DNA of 64,000 nt from Cerioporus squamosus (lineage: Eukaryota > Basidiomycota > Agaricomycetes > Polyporales > Polyporaceae): NCBI GenBank assembly GCA_022592435.1, contig JABYQS010000004.1:186001-250000 (forward strand), read 5' to 3'. Under the pieces are notes generated by a model that had not been told where the DNA came from, did no database searches, and worked only from the letters and a program-made list of their open reading frames with translations. The position numbers and the translations under genes are program-made. Shown piece by piece: positions 1-12,237 of this stretch (the first letter of the stretch is position 1; every line of letters starts with the position of its first letter).

Positions 1-688
1 AGCAGCCTCCATATCCCAGTCATCCAACGTCGTCTCCTTCTCATGACCCCATCCCTCCGCCTCCGCCGTTGACGGAAAGTCCTCGAGCGGACATACAGGC
101 TCACGACCGCTGCCTACACCCGGACAATCGACGTCGCAATATCCACAACATGCACGTCGACAATCCTCCCTCCCTGTTCCACCAGGTCCTCCACCCCCTG
201 GTGCCCAGGGCTTCTACGCTGGCACACAAAATGCACCCTCCTTCCCAACCGCAATGCCTTACCAGTCAATCCCTCCTCCCCCATTACCCCAACAGCAACA
301 GCCTCCGCCTCAGTCTTCATTTTCGAATGGGCAGTTGACGATTCCAGGACCACCACCGCCCTTGCCTGCGTCGTCATCGTCATCATCGTCGCTGCTGCAG
401 CCTGCTCAGCCTCCTCCCAAGCGGCGCCCGAGTCTGCCTCCGCCCCCCGTCACCTACCAGCAGCAACAATCTGCGTTTCAGGCATTGCCCCCTCCACCTC
501 CGCCGCCGAGCCTCCCCTCGCATCTGCAGTACGAACCTCCGACGAGTTCGTTCACGCCAGCTCCACAGGGTCACGCATACTACCCTGGGCCTCCTCCGAG
601 ACCGCCTCAGTTCCTCCCTCCCGTCCCGCATCAGCACACTAATGGGGGCTACACCGTCCAAGGCGGCGAGTACAATTACGGACAATAA
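1..688 (+). CDS. Proline-rich protein, C-terminal part (partial)
   Basis: This is the 3' end of a gene that enters from the left edge. From about position 47 to the TAA at 686-688 one frame reads as a proline-, serine- and glutamine-rich low-complexity tail, with runs such as PGPPPPG, polySer and QQQQ, ending in GGEYNYGQ. Upstream of about 47 that frame has a stop, and a different frame reads PPYPSHPTSSPSHD, so a short intron or a frame change lies near 20-100; I cannot place it. No folded domain is visible. Such tails are common in fungal signalling, endocytic and RNA-binding proteins, so I assign no function. The protein must extend left of the window. Confidence 0.6.
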
Positions 689-1018
689 TTGGACAGTAAT
701 AGAATCTTAGTAGGATGTTCTCTGTAGCAATCGCGTCCCCGTCGTCGTCTTTCGTATATCTTCCTCAGTACGGACATCCCGCTATCGTTGCTACTCGATC
801 CTCACCACAGTATATTCTCGCACACTCTCCCTCCGCACGTCCAATCCGCTCTTCACACCTTGACGCATATACAAACGCAAAGCTCACCTGACAGTTGACA
901 AGCAATCCCTCAGTTCCGACGATATCTGTGTAGACCTAATAATGCATCCTTCTATATATTCAGTATACGCATCTAGAGTGGTGGAATGGGGAAAAGACCG
1001 TGACAACAGAGCCAGGCC
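689..1018. other. Intergenic, convergent 3' ends
   Basis: About 330 bases lie between the TAA of the proline-rich gene on plus and the stop of the small membrane protein on minus. The stretch is AT-richer than its neighbours and has no open frame of interest. It presumably holds both 3' UTRs. Confidence 0.6.
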
Positions 1019-1602
1019 CTATTGCTCGGATGCCGACGCTTGCGGTGCCGCCGCAGGCTGCTCCGCTACCGCCGCTGCAGCTTCTGCGCGCGCACGCTCC
1101 GCTTTCCACTTCGCGATCTCTGTCTCGGTCGCGACGAGCCCGCGGCGCGCAAGGTCTATCCGTGCTTCGCGCCGGATGCTGTTCTCGCGGAGCCGCTGCT
1201 CGAGCTCGTGCTGTTGCAGAGCGGTCTCAGCACGGATGCAAAGCCCCAGTACGGAGACTTTTTCAAGTGTGCGTTCGACGAGGGAAATTGGGATTGGGGC
1301 GAGGTGAGAAGATGTTACTGGGTGAGGGAAGGGGGACTCAACCTATCGTGACAAGCCAGGCCTTGAGCGCGGGTGTTTGCCTCCTGTGTAATGCAATTGG
1401 GGAAGTGGCGCGTATCATAGCGTCAGCATCAGCGAGTAGACAGGCAGCTGTGTGGAACGCACCGGAATGCTGGCCATGAGTAGTGCCCTATGGCAGCAAG
1501 ACCGAGCCCGACCGCGCCGAACTGTGCAGCTCCTCGGAGGCCAGCTGCGGCTTGGACCTGGTACGCCTTCTCGATCTCCTCTTTGCGGCGCTGGGTATTC
1601 AT
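1019..1602 (-). CDS. Small two-helix membrane protein (139 aa)
   Basis: Three exons (1463-1602, 1343-1383, 1019-1257) join in frame to 139 residues. The donors are GTGCGT and GTTGAG. The N-terminus MNTQRRKEEIEKAY is charged. Two hydrophobic helices follow at about residues 24-41 and 53-68, separated by a basic WPAFRRQTP loop, and then a long charged alpha-helical tail rich in Ala, Arg and Glu (about 70-125). The helix-RR-helix layout resembles the HIG1/Rcf2 type of mitochondrial inner-membrane proteins, but I see no diagnostic motif, so that is only a suggestion. It reads convergently with the gene to its left and is followed on the same strand by the WD40 gene. The start was chosen because the upstream frame is poor sequence and this Met begins the conserved-looking charged segment. 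Confidence 0.75.
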
Positions 1603-1924
1603 GGCGTGTGTGGAGGGATGCAAGGAGCTCAGCGGCGGCAGAAAGTCGCGGTCGTGGGCTGAGCGCAGATGAGAGTGTAGAGTAGATGGGAAGGACTGAA
1701 GGGGACGAGCGTTACGACTGGTGCATTCGGAGATCGCGCCGGAGGGAGGCGGAAGGGTCGGTATTCTCCGAAAGCTGCGAGGAGGCCTACTGGCCTCGAT
1801 CCATGGGTCATCCGACATATGTAGGTCTTTCCACCATCTACTGTCTTTCCACAACAACGAACATCTCTTGTCAGGCATATAAGTTAACAATATAAGTTAC
1901 GGGATCATCGGTGAACTGTACGAG
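1603..1924. other. Intergenic, promoter of the membrane protein
   Basis: About 320 bases lie between the start of the 139-residue membrane protein and the stop of the WD40 gene, both on minus. The stretch should carry the promoter of the former and the 3' UTR of the latter. I see no motif worth naming. Confidence 0.5.
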
Positions 1925-4340
1925 TCATGTGGAGTTGCCAGAGAAGGAGAGAAACGCCAGTTGGTGATCCTCTGAACAGACAACCATCCGTCCCTCGTCA
2001 AACACAACTTGAATCGCCTTTCTTCCCGGGAAGCATTGTATCTGTGGGCAGTCCGTCAAAAGATATAGGTTATGGGATGACAGTCGCCGTACCGGTTTCA
2101 TAACTTCAACGGGCTTGCGGAGATCCCAAAGACGTACGCAGCCATCCCCGCTCCCACCGCAAGAGAACATGTGGTCGCGCACAGCGCCTGGAAAGACCCA
2201 ATGAGAGAAGTGTTGAGCATGTAACAAGGGGGTTACTGACCTCTTGTGTACCTCCCATGCACTTTTGCACTGGGATAGCCAAACCGTACTACAGACGCCG
2301 TAGGGACCAAGCGCAAGTCTCGAACCTCGAATTGTAGCTCCTTATGACCGACCTAGGTGACATCTCAGCCCAGTCTTCCACATCGATGGAATGACCCTCT
2401 GTACTCACCTCGAGCAAGGCACAGAAAGGAGACGGAGCAGCATGCACTTGGTACACAGAGTTTGACAACTTGAGCAAGTTGACGACCCGTTCTGCAGCAA
2501 CATCGTAAACAGAGACGCTGCAGTCCGCGCTGCCAGAGAGGAGCTTATCGCTCGTGTCTCGGAGCTCGAGCAATGACTGGACTGTTGACGTGTGCCTAAT
2601 CGCCAGAGGAGTGGATGTCGCATCTTGTTCTGCGGATAGAGACCAATGGTGGACGACATGATCGTACCCGCCGGTCGCAAACGTGCCGGCTTGGCCCATA
2701 GGACACATGGCACTGATGCCACCTCTTCTGCCCGGCTGCGTTGGACGGTCGTGAACACCAATATCGGTAAGCTACAGTATGTGAGGTTAGACGTGTAGCA
2801 AGCAAGAGGAGATCGATCTACGTACCAGCTTGCCCTGAATGCGAACTATGGAGAGCTGCTGTGCGTCACTTACCCGCCCAAGAGCGATGACATCGCTCTC
2901 AGGGTACTGCAAAACGCAGGCATCATCGATGAGTTGTCGGGATCCCTCACCCGCGTCAGCTGTCCGCAGGGCGGTACGTCTGAGGGGCGCTCGCTCGACA
3001 AGGTCGCAGGAACCACGCATAGTGATACTGAGGATACCGGACGAGGGCAAGACGAACAGGCGACGAGGCTTGTCGTGGGATTCGACTCTCATCAGGACGA
3101 CCTCGACGGCGTCGGAAACTACGGTAGCAGCCTCCTCTGAGTCGCCAGAGATGGATGGAGCATCGTCCACAGCACTGTCGCGCAGCAGCTCTCGGATGTC
3201 CGGGAGTTCTGGGCTGCTGGACCGTCGCTCATGTGAGGGGACCTGCAAAGTACTAGAAGGGTGCATGTCACTAAGGATCAATAGAGGAACTCAGAAGCTC
3301 TTGCCATCCCATACCTTGTTGACGGGCGTTCCACATCTGCCTCCGGACGTTTTGGTAGTTGGAACCTGAGTTTCCCCGAGCGGAACCTTGGAGCCCGCTT
3401 GTGAACCTGAGTAGAGGTGGGATCCTGATCCTGAATGCCGGTTGCCGCTGAACTGTCCTCCCTCGGGACCGTCTCCATCTGTTGTTGCATATTGTGCTCT
3501 CGATCTCCAGTGGCAGCTTGGTCTCGTAGATATGAATTATTGGAGGCAGATGCAGCTTGAACCGGTACGGTAACTGATGCCACGCTATCCCCTTCCTCGA
3601 ACTTGAGCGGTTGCAGCGAGTCGAGAGATACTCCAGAGCCCTTGTCAATGAGAAAGTTGGCGTCGGAAACATTCGGCGCGATGGATATCGAAGTACTAGT
3701 ACGTGCAGATGCGCACGGCAGACGCGCGACTCGATGTCTAGATTCCAGACTACATGGAGGTAGCGCATTCAAGGGATTTGCAGGGAGCTCGTACACCGCA
3801 GGTGGGTGTTCAGCATGAGACATCGAGGAACTCGACTAGATGCAACGTTGTGTAAGTGTGCAGTGAGACTTGGGAAGCGTGAGGCGGAGGAGACGCTACC
3901 TGACCCGACTCTTCAATCGTAACAGTTCGGCTGTAAGGGGCATCTTTATATCCATCGAAACCTCGGACCACTTCCCCGTGCTTGTACTGCGCGTCTTCTA
4001 CCTTGCGTTTCTTTAACGGCCGCCTGACATGGTGTCCTGCGGACTGCAAGGCCCCTCTTCGACTAGGTGGTTGGTGGGGAGGCCGATCTCGAATGACGTC
4101 CCTCGGACCAGCACTACCATGGGCGGATGCTCGAGAGTGTCCATGCCTTCCGCGTTCAAAGCTGTTGCCGCGAGGCCCATATCCTATGCCCCGGTGAGGT
4201 CCCCCTCGGGGAGCAGATCCTCTTCCTCGATTGGGTCCTACACGATGATGCTGGGGCGTTGACCGGATAGTCGGGACCGCTGCGTTCCCCTTACGAGAAT
4301 GGCGAACTTCGTTAGGCTGTGCGTCCTCATTGTAAGGCAT
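1925..4340 (-). CDS. WD40-repeat protein with disordered N-terminus (708 aa)
   Basis: Six exons (3900-4340, 3315-3835, 2826-3252, 2409-2771, 2241-2352, 1925-2187) join exactly to 709 codons. All have GT-AG borders and good branch sites such as GTCTAACC. Residues 1-150 are Arg/Gly/His-rich, with PNRGRGS and a KKRK nuclear-localisation-like stretch. Residues about 150-330 are low complexity. The C-terminal half carries WD-type repeats: a TGGYDHVVHHW block near residue 500, a LLSGSADCSVSVYD block after it, and GGSGDGCVRLWDL near 640. The RG-rich and basic N-terminus suggests a nuclear or RNA-linked scaffold, but WD40 proteins are too diverse for a named assignment. The gene is divergent from GPN3 across about 360 bp. 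The Met at 4340 is preceded by open sequence in other frames, so an additional upstream exon is possible. Confidence 0.8.
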
Positions 4341-4702
4341 GGCCGGCGTGACATCCGGTATTGTTCGAGAGCCTGGCAGAGAGGTCGTGCATCGAGTAGA
4401 GCTTCGGAGTCTGAGTCGATGATGGAGGCAAGAGACGAGAAGGCTTTGCGGACGGTCAGCAACTGTTACACTGAGACGCCCATAGATTATCTTGCCGAGA
4501 ATGGCGCTTATGGACGATGGAGAACTTCGCCTCCAGCCACCAACTTGTCCGAAGCCACAGCAGCTTCACGCTTGTCTCCCTACGATTTGCTTCCACCACT
4601 CTGTCAGCTACTCGTGTGCTGGAAGAAAAAGCGCTTTTGAGGCACTCTCGCAAAGCGTCCCGCTGTCTGCCTTCTACGCCGAATCATCAAAGTCCTTGAA
4701 CG
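4341..4702. promoter_or_regulatory. Divergent promoter region (WD40 / GPN3)
   Basis: This 362-base stretch separates the two start codons and must carry both promoters. A minus-strand reading frame near 4360-4460 is open and protein-like, so a short 5' exon of the WD40 gene cannot be excluded. I see no clear TATA box. Confidence 0.4.
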
Positions 4703-6392
4703 ATGCGCTACGCCGTGCTTGTTACCGGTCCCGCTGGTGCCGGCAAATCCACCTTCTGCAATGGCCTCATGACGCACCTACAAACTTCGAAGCGGTCAGG
4801 ACATCTTGTTAACCTAGACCCGGCAGCAAATACGGATGCATTCGAGTACGAGCCTGCAATAGACATCCGGGACCTCGTATCACTCGAAGACGTCATGGGA
4901 GAGCTCGGGTATGGACCAAACGGTGGTTTGGTATACTGCTTCGAGTGCGTACTTTGCATATGGCAGACCTTATTTGTTGCTGGATTGGTCGCTCCACCCC
5001 GAATCTTACAGTGTCTTCTCACAGATATCTTTTGGAAAATATGGATTGGCTTGATGAAGAGCTAGGCGGATATGATGATGACTACCTGATCTTTGACTGT
5101 CCAGGTATGTTTGATGTTCATGCGCAGACGTTTTCGGAGAACATACTCAGAGAATTAGGTCAGATTGAACTGTATACACATCATCCGTTCCTCCCGACCC
5201 TCGTCCGCCACCTGCAAAGGCTCGGTATCCGGACATGCGCCGTATATCTCATCGAGTCGCAGTTCATGGAAGACAAGTACAAGTTCTTCAGGTACGTGAG
5301 CCTTTACTTCAGCCTGACTGATGTCTCACCGTGGTTCTGTTCATCCATCCGTAGCGGTGTTCTCTCTGCAATGTCCGCTATGGTCAACCTCGAAGTCCCT
5401 TGGATAAACATCATGTCGAAGATGGACCTCGTCACATCCAACGTGGAAGACAAGGGAAGTGGCCGGAATGGTATCCGGACAAGAAAAGATATATCAAGGT
5501 GAGGACTCAACTTCCTTCGAGGCTGCGTAGACATCGTGCCTCCCGTTCACCCTTGGGGAGGATGTCAAAGGAGATTTGCCACATCCCGCTTGATTTTGGC
5601 TCATTACTATCGTTCTCTCCGATGACCAGAGTACAGCATGCGCCACTAATACCGCTATTCGATGTTTTTACGCATGTCCTGCGCCTTTGCAGCCACCTGC
5701 ATTGCCGTAGTCTGCTGGCAGATCCTCACTACTGGTTCCTACTATACCGATTTGTACCGCTCACCGACTCATTTCTTCATCAGATATCTCGAGGTTGACC
5801 CCATGCTCATGGTGTCAGCACCCGGAAGCCGTGAAGAACGCACCGAGCGTAATTCCCGGTTCCACTCGCTCAACCAAGCCATCGTTCAGCTGGTGAGTCT
5901 TTTTGCGCCCCTACCATCGTTTCACCTGCTCAGCCCGCTATGCTGTTCCCATCCGACTCCGCCGACCCCACCCTGGCGCGAAACGCTCGACTGGTATCAC
6001 GCGCTACGACTTACCGGTGTGGCTGCACCGTAATAACCACGGGGCTGTGCTATCCATTTTTGTCTGTTTACCGACGCTGCGCGCCCCGACCACCGCGCAC
6101 AGATAGAGGAGAATCCTCTAGTCCGATTCTTGGCGCTCGACTTGACCAACCCTGACTCCATCGAGACGGTGCTCAGCCATATCGACTTCGTAATGCAGTA
6201 CGGAGAAGACGAGGAGCCGAAGGAGGTCAGTGCCGCTTTCTACACTGCTCATTTCCCTACGGCGCGCTGACGACATTCTTCTGCATCATTCCCTCGGTCT
6301 CCTCTATACCGTTGTCGCACCGCATTTCCTCTCCATCGCACTCGCCGTAGCCCGCGGACTTGGACGAGGGTGACTTTGCCGACATGGAGTGA
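4703..6392 (+). CDS. GPN3: GPN-loop GTPase 3
   Basis: Seven exons (4703-4944, 5025-5104, 5159-5291, 5355-5498, 5784-5892, 6103-6225, 6351-6392) join to 291 codons, the usual Gpn3 length. Residues 1-20 hold the P-loop [16 protein letters not shown] follows, then the GPN signature in GYGPNGGL near residue 72, [13 protein letters not shown] (G3) near 105 and SKMDL (G4, an NKxD variant) near 175. The acidic tail ends in DFADME. Gpn3 works with Gpn1 and Gpn2 in the cytoplasm in assembly and nuclear import of RNA polymerases II and III. The intron at 5499-5783 is unusually long (285 nt) for this genome but has good borders. Identification is firm from motif order and length. Confidence 0.95.
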
Positions 6393-9300
6393 TCGTGGGT
6401 GCCATGCCCCGCACCATGGGATGCAGTCGCGAATTGCTTTCGTGGGTCCCTTGTGACCACCTCTGCCGCTGGACTACTAGAGTTCAGCATGTATAGATGT
6501 TGTAGTCCTCAAGGATCTTCGCCGCCGAGCCGCCTACGCATCCCCATGCACCGGTCACGTCCAACCGCATCTGCTCTGTCGCTGCCTCACAATGGTTCCC
6601 ACCGCGCTCTAATATCCTGGCGTCCGCACTACGCGAATGGAGACCGTTCAGGAAGGCCGCGTCTCTCCGTGTGTATGCCGTTCTAACCTTTGCTTGGGAC
6701 CCTGCACGAACCTCACCGTTCCCGCGAGATTGGAGTTTGTGAGGGCGATAGGCCAGGGGGCGTACCATTCATAATTATGTGGTATCGTACTGTATTGTGA
6801 CGAACTTCATCCTGATGCTGCGTTGACACCTTGTTTGTCCTCTCCTAGTGCTCCCTGTGAATCAGATCTCCGAGTCATGGCTCTGGGTGACAGCGGCCAC
6901 CCTCCCAATTCCGATTGGGCTACCAGTCCCCGCAGTCCCTGTGGGCAGCGGACAATGTACGGATCGTGTCCGTGGCGTAGTGGTGGCGGTGGTATGATCG
7001 TGCTGGTGGTTTGACGGACACACGCCCAACAGTCAGCCTTGGTTCATGGGCTTCTGCATCTCGCAGCTGGGTCCCTCCAACGTCAACGCGCCAGGAGTGG
7101 CGGGGTCTCCTCTCTTGGATAGGGTGGCTGACTGTGCTCTCCGCCTCAGCGGGGTTCGCCGCTGCCAGTGTGGTTCTCCGCAGCGCACTGTTCCCCATCA
7201 TGGAGGCTCGATCTTTGAGTTTTGTCGAACGCTGACTGCAGTGAGCTGGTGTGCGTTTCTCTTTGGGCACGACGACGATCTCTGTGCGCCGCCGGCCACT
7301 CGCACGGAGGTCAAGCGGTGGGCTGCCTGGTGCGTCAACTTGTTGAACGTTGACCGCGGGCGGCGCAGCTCCTTCCTCAGGGACGAGTACGCCAGAAGAT
7401 CGGCGCCACGCTCCCACTGCGCCCGTAGCTCGCACTCGTACAGTATCGACGTGGCCAAGTTGCCTAAACGAGTCTCCACGCCAGCCTCGTGTGCGCATCG
7501 TCCGGTGTGCCTGGCCGTTGGGGCGGCACTAGGGCACTGGCAGGTGCGCTGATAGGAAATACATGGCCATTAGCCACACCACGCACCAATCTCGGTATGG
7601 CTCGCGCAACACGCGGCTACGAAGCGGATTGAGTTTGGGCGCGGGTCCTGGCAGGTCCCCACTTGGCGGCAGCCTGGAGGAGTGGGGTGGCCACGCGACC
7701 AGTTTAGGCATGCAGCGTGTCGCATGCCAGTGCCAGTGCTCCTTCAGAATCAGTTGGGTCTATGATTACAGCAGATACAGTACTTCTTGGCTCGTGGTGT
7801 TGGATGAGCACGAGGAGCTGGCTGACACTGATCACTCCCATGGCGAGCTTCGGGACGATCGTCAATATCTATACTCGATACGCCGGCGGGACGAGGAGGA
7901 GCACCTGCAGGCGGCGCGGAGAAGACGCGTGTCCGAGACGTGCTGCGTCATAGCATGTCGCTTCGCTGCCTCAGACTAACCGCTCGAGGTCTCGGAGCAT
8001 GCGAGATGGGACTCGGAGTGCGGAGGGGGGATCCGGAGGAGCCGATTGCGAGACGAGGAAGTGAGTATATTCAATATTGAAACGGCCGTGCCAAGCTGGC
8101 CATACTACGCTGAGTGTACAGAACGCAGCGGCCTGACATCGCCTCGATTCCCGCTATCCCGGGCGCGACCCTCTGAGTCCTGGTATGTAACACAGAGGCC
8201 ACATCCTATCGCCACGGCCTTCGTGTACTTACGTGTACGTAGTGGAGACCCGTACTCGTACACCGACACCATCAACGCAAAGGGTCCCATCGCACACGCC
8301 CCCGTAGCCACACGCTCGCCACCCCGAGACGCACAGAACGTCGGAAGCCGGGACGAGCGGACGCCCATGATGCATGAGAGCCTGCCAGTACTTGGAGGAC
8401 GTCAGCGGGTCCCCCCTGTGCACGCGACAGCCTTCGAGCCTTCGTAAGCTAAATCGCTGCCCCACGTGAAAGCGCGTGGCAGGCCGCGAAGGCTTCTTCA
8501 GGCCTGAGGATCCCGGGAGATGAATGGACGATATGAAAGGGGATCCACGGGCGCGATCGGGGGATGCGGGGACGCGGGGGGGTGAGGCTGGAGCTGGAGA
8601 AAAATGAGAATAGATCTGTGGGTCAGGCAGGACGTGTATGCACCGGCGGGCGGGCGGGCGGAAGAGTGGGGAGGGGAGAGACCCCAGCACGCTGCAGGAC
8701 GTTCTTCGGACTTTGTGCGTCATGTTTAGAGCGGGATGGTTCGGACGAAGTACTGACTGCGACGAGCGTGCGTACGCTTGTGCGCGAAGCTTTTGACCGG
8801 GTTGGGCATGCGAGGACCTGGGCGCCCCCAAGGTGGGAGTGGTGGCACAGAGTCCGACAGAACGTCGCGGGATTGCGTTGAGCGTGGCCGAGGGGCGTCA
8901 AGAGAGTTTGTCGAAGATGGTATGTTGGATCTTGGTTCGACGTGGCTTCAGATTTTGTGGCATGTCCTCGCCTCGTGTCGCAGTCGTCGGGTGCTTACGG
9001 GTCGAACATCTGTATAGCTGGACACACGGAGGTCCGCAACACAACCTTCAAGGTTGCCTAGTCTCGCCAGTCAAGCCAAATGCAGGAAGTCAGAGCCACG
9101 AACCCAAGTACGAGTATTGACTGTTGGACGCTGCGGGCGGTCGCACTGCGGGGGCGTACATGGTTCGCTGATGCAACGTGTTCAGGGACGTCCGGGGCAG
9201 GAACCTCCTCCACAATCGAACCGGGGACAGAAAGGACGTGCAATAAGGAAGCTGTGGCGATGTGATCTTCTGCTCGTGTACGTACACAGCGCCCCCGGTC

Positions 9301-10588
9301 CCGTATGGGTCGGAATGTGCGGAATAGGCAGGTGTGGTTCGTTCTCCAGGTTGGCGAGTGGCCCGGGTATTGTTCACGTTCCTGCTATGCAAGTCCTCTT
9401 TTGCTCACAAATGCCGTGAAGAGCAGCGCGGTTGGTAGGATCAGTTGCTGTGAGGCATGCGTGTATCCCAGCTGCTTGTGGGTGCCCGAGTACGGCCGGT
9501 GTCGTCAACATGCGCTGCCCAGGCAACAACCTGTGAGCCTCAAAGACAAAGCGTCCTTGAAATTTCAAGGGCACGCAGAGCACACGCGGCAGAGCGCGAG
9601 ACACGGATCGCGGACGTTCCACAGGCCGAAGGTAGAAGAGCTGGCGGGCGGGAGCGCAAAGGCGCAAAGGAGGACCTAAGGGCGTACGCTAACCCTGGAG
9701 AGCCACCGGCCGCGTGGGGGTGGTCGCGAGCAGTGCGGGAAAAGGGCGGGTCGATAGCATGTTCGGACTATGTCGGACTAACAGAACATTCGGTGGGTGT
9801 GCTCGGTGGCATTCTGCTCTGCGGCGGTGCAGGACTACGTGACTCTGTCTAGAGAGATAGCGGTGTGGCCGGGTGGGCGTCTCCGCCGCGGAGCGGTGAA
9901 GATGCCGAATCGAGGAGGGGGCGGGTGGAGCCCGGCCACAGAGAAAGAGTGGCGCGCAGAAGACTAGGGGAAGATTGAGAGTGCGTGCATGCAGCCGCGT
10001 GGTGTTGGGAGAAGGTGGTAGAGTGGTTATGCTGGATTCGAAGAGGACGTTGTGTGAGAGCGGAACGGGAGGACGGTTCGGAATGCACGGAACAAGCTAG
10101 AACGGCGCAACTCGAGCTGTGGGGCGCTGAGCTTGGCTGGGAGGGTGGCCGGAGATGCGTGCGGCAGGACGCGCAGCACTTTCGGATGGATCTGAGCAGA
10201 CAAGATGACTGCACTGTGGCCCCGTGAAACGAGGAGGGGGGGGGCGGGAGAGGGTGCCGAGCGGGGGAGGAAGACCTGACTTGCCGCACCGCCTGCGAGT
10301 CTGTGCACGACGCAGCGACCCCAGAAGGCATTTCGCAGAGGCAGGGCGCGCTGCTGTCGTTCTTCCGGGTGCGCGCACGGGCCATTGTAGACCGAAAGGG
10401 AGGGGGCGAGCAGTGCGCGCGCACAGGATCGCTCGTTTGTCGTGACGGAACAGAGCTCAGAGGTCGAGACGCCCGCATCGGGGCGGATCTGCAGAGATCT
10501 GAGATGGGCGGATATCGTCATCCTGCCTTTCACGTCGCTCTTCACGCGAAATATTGTGGATTGGACTCCTCTGCCAGCCCCGCAAACT
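6393..10588. other. 4.2-kb stretch without a supportable gene
   Basis: This is the longest gap in the window, where neighbouring genes are usually 100-700 bases apart. It is GC-rich, so open frames of 130-210 codons appear on both strands, but their products are Ser/Pro/Arg-rich and typical of chance frames. Some pieces look less random. A good intron 3' end (gttgac, pyrimidines, cctag) lies at about 6820-6850. Hydrophobic plus-strand segments lie at about 6875-6940 and 7105-7205, and a charged helical frame at about 7760-7975. They cannot be joined into one frame. It may be a decayed gene, a long regulatory region of the gene at 10639, or an unannotated non-coding RNA. Confidence 0.45.
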
Positions 10589-10594
10589 TATAAA
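10589..10594 (+). promoter_or_regulatory. TATA box (TATAAA)
   Basis: TATAAA lies 45 bases before the ATG at 10639, followed by a pyrimidine-rich leader. The spacing suits a short 5' UTR of the downstream gene. Confidence 0.5.
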
Positions 10595-10638
10595 GCGTCC
10601 GTCTTCCGCTGCAATGGCCTCCACTCCTCCTCCCCCCA

Positions 10639-11384
10639 ATGCAAAGCAGCATGCCTACCTACGTCTACCCCGCCTCCCACCGCCAGCGCACCTACTCCCA
10701 GTCCTACTACCCTGTGTCTGGTCAGAGCCCCCAGATCGTCTACACCTCCTCCCACCACTCCCACCACAGTTCGCCCGGCCACCACCCCGTCAGCTATGCG
10801 CAGCCCGCCGCGTACTACGCGAGCCCACAATACCTGACTCCGAACTACCAGCACGACGCTGGCCGTCATCACGGCAGCGGACACTATCGCAGCGGCTCCG
10901 GTAACGTCTACTACACGTCCTCCGCGCCTACCTATCACTCCTCTTCCTCGCGCCGGAGCCCGACGCACCACCACCACCATCATCATTCTACGACTCGCCG
11001 GTCGTCATCGGCACAAGCCACGCACCGGTCGAGTCGTTCCCAGTCTGTGCCCAGGTACTCCAGCCGGGACTACAGCTCGGGCAACAACCGTCTTCGTCGG
11101 GTAAGCGCGTCTACGTTTCGGAATTACAACTTCCTTTGTGCTGACTTCGTTTCTCTCCCCTCCAGAGCGAATCCAGGCCCCGCGAAACCTCGACGTACAA
11201 CGTCTCCAGCCAGCGTCGGGGCAGCCATTCGTCCAATGAGCCCCTGAGCGAGCGCATCCGCCGCATGTTTGGCTTTGGGGGCCAAGGGTCCTCAGCGAAC
11301 TACCGCGACCACCGCGCAGACTACCGCGACATGCGCACGGGTCGCACCGTCGACTGGCGTGGACGGCCCATCTACCGCGTTTGA
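10639..11384 (+). CDS. His/Ser/Tyr-rich small protein (226 aa)
   Basis: Two exons (10639-11100 and 11166-11384) join in frame with a GTAAGC donor. The N-terminal two-thirds is low complexity, rich in Ser, His and Tyr, with HHSHHSS and a seven-His run near residue 115. The C-terminus (about residues 185-226) is different: LSERIRRMFG is followed by an RDMRTG block and the end TVDWRGRPIYRV. That short C-terminal block looks like the only constrained part and may be a binding motif. No enzyme or membrane domain is present. A second in-frame ATG at 10651 (MPTYVY) is an equally good start. A TATA box lies 45 bases upstream. Confidence 0.75.
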
Positions 11385-12237
11385 ACATTCGCGGCCCTTC
11401 ACCTTCTTCTGGATCTCCTTTCCCGCGATTGTTGTCGCGCCAGGCGCGCGACTAACTTATTCGTCGCGCGACCTCCCGTGGCGGCTACGCGCACGAGTCT
11501 CTGTCGTGGATCTTCCTCCTTCCATATTTGCTGCAGCTTTGTGCTGCTTCCCATCAATCTCCGCCTCGTGCTTGATTCACGAGTATGTCTCCAAGGGTGG
11601 ACGGAGGCGTCCGAGACGCCTCTCCGCCGGATCCTCCCTTGTTCGTTTGTTTTCTTATTGTCTATTCTCTTATTCTTTGATCTCCGATTGTCCCATCTTC
11701 TCGTCGACCCATCGCTGCAGTGCCTCGCGGACACTTTCTCGTGTAGCCATACAGTGTGATTGTGTCTCTGTACCGTGTACGCCTACGTCTACGACCGCTC
11801 TCATGCTCCTCCCACGCTTTCTACGATGCTTTGCTTTACGATGGCTTCCGCAGATACCTATTTATTTGCCCTAGCCTACATGTCCCTACGATGATACGAA
11901 ATAATGGACGACTCAGTATCTTCAGATGAAACACTTGTTAGCCGAGCGTGGTTTACTCGATACGACAAAGCATGGAGGGTCAGAAACGCATACTACTAAG
12001 CGATAGTATCGGCAGCTCTTCCGATGCGCATAGACATCTGGAAAAGGATTGCAAGTCTCAAATAAAGATGTATGTGGGGTGGACGAGCCAACTGAGAGGT
12101 TACATGCATATACTCCCACATCCGTTCCAAGTCACAGAGTCGAATATGCTATACAATGTTACAGATCATACGCACAACCAATGCCTAGATGCGCGATGGA
12201 ACCGAGAAAGCGGTCGGACCGAGTCTGTCATCGATAA
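11385..12237. other. Intergenic, pyrimidine-rich 3' region
   Basis: About 850 bases lie between the stop of the 226-residue protein and the 3' end of the GTPase pseudogene on minus. The first 450 bases are C/T-rich on plus and probably include the 3' UTR. Plus-strand open frames here have the composition of chance frames. No gene is supported. Confidence 0.5.

Noticed and set aside
8229..8831. 200-codon frame on minus in the gene-poor island
   Set aside because: Rich in Arg, Ser and Pro with no recognisable segment, and overlapped by open frames on the other strand.
9849..10478. 209-codon Ser/Pro/Arg-rich frame on minus
   Set aside because: The composition is that of chance frames in GC-rich DNA; there is no domain, no splice context and other long frames overlap it.
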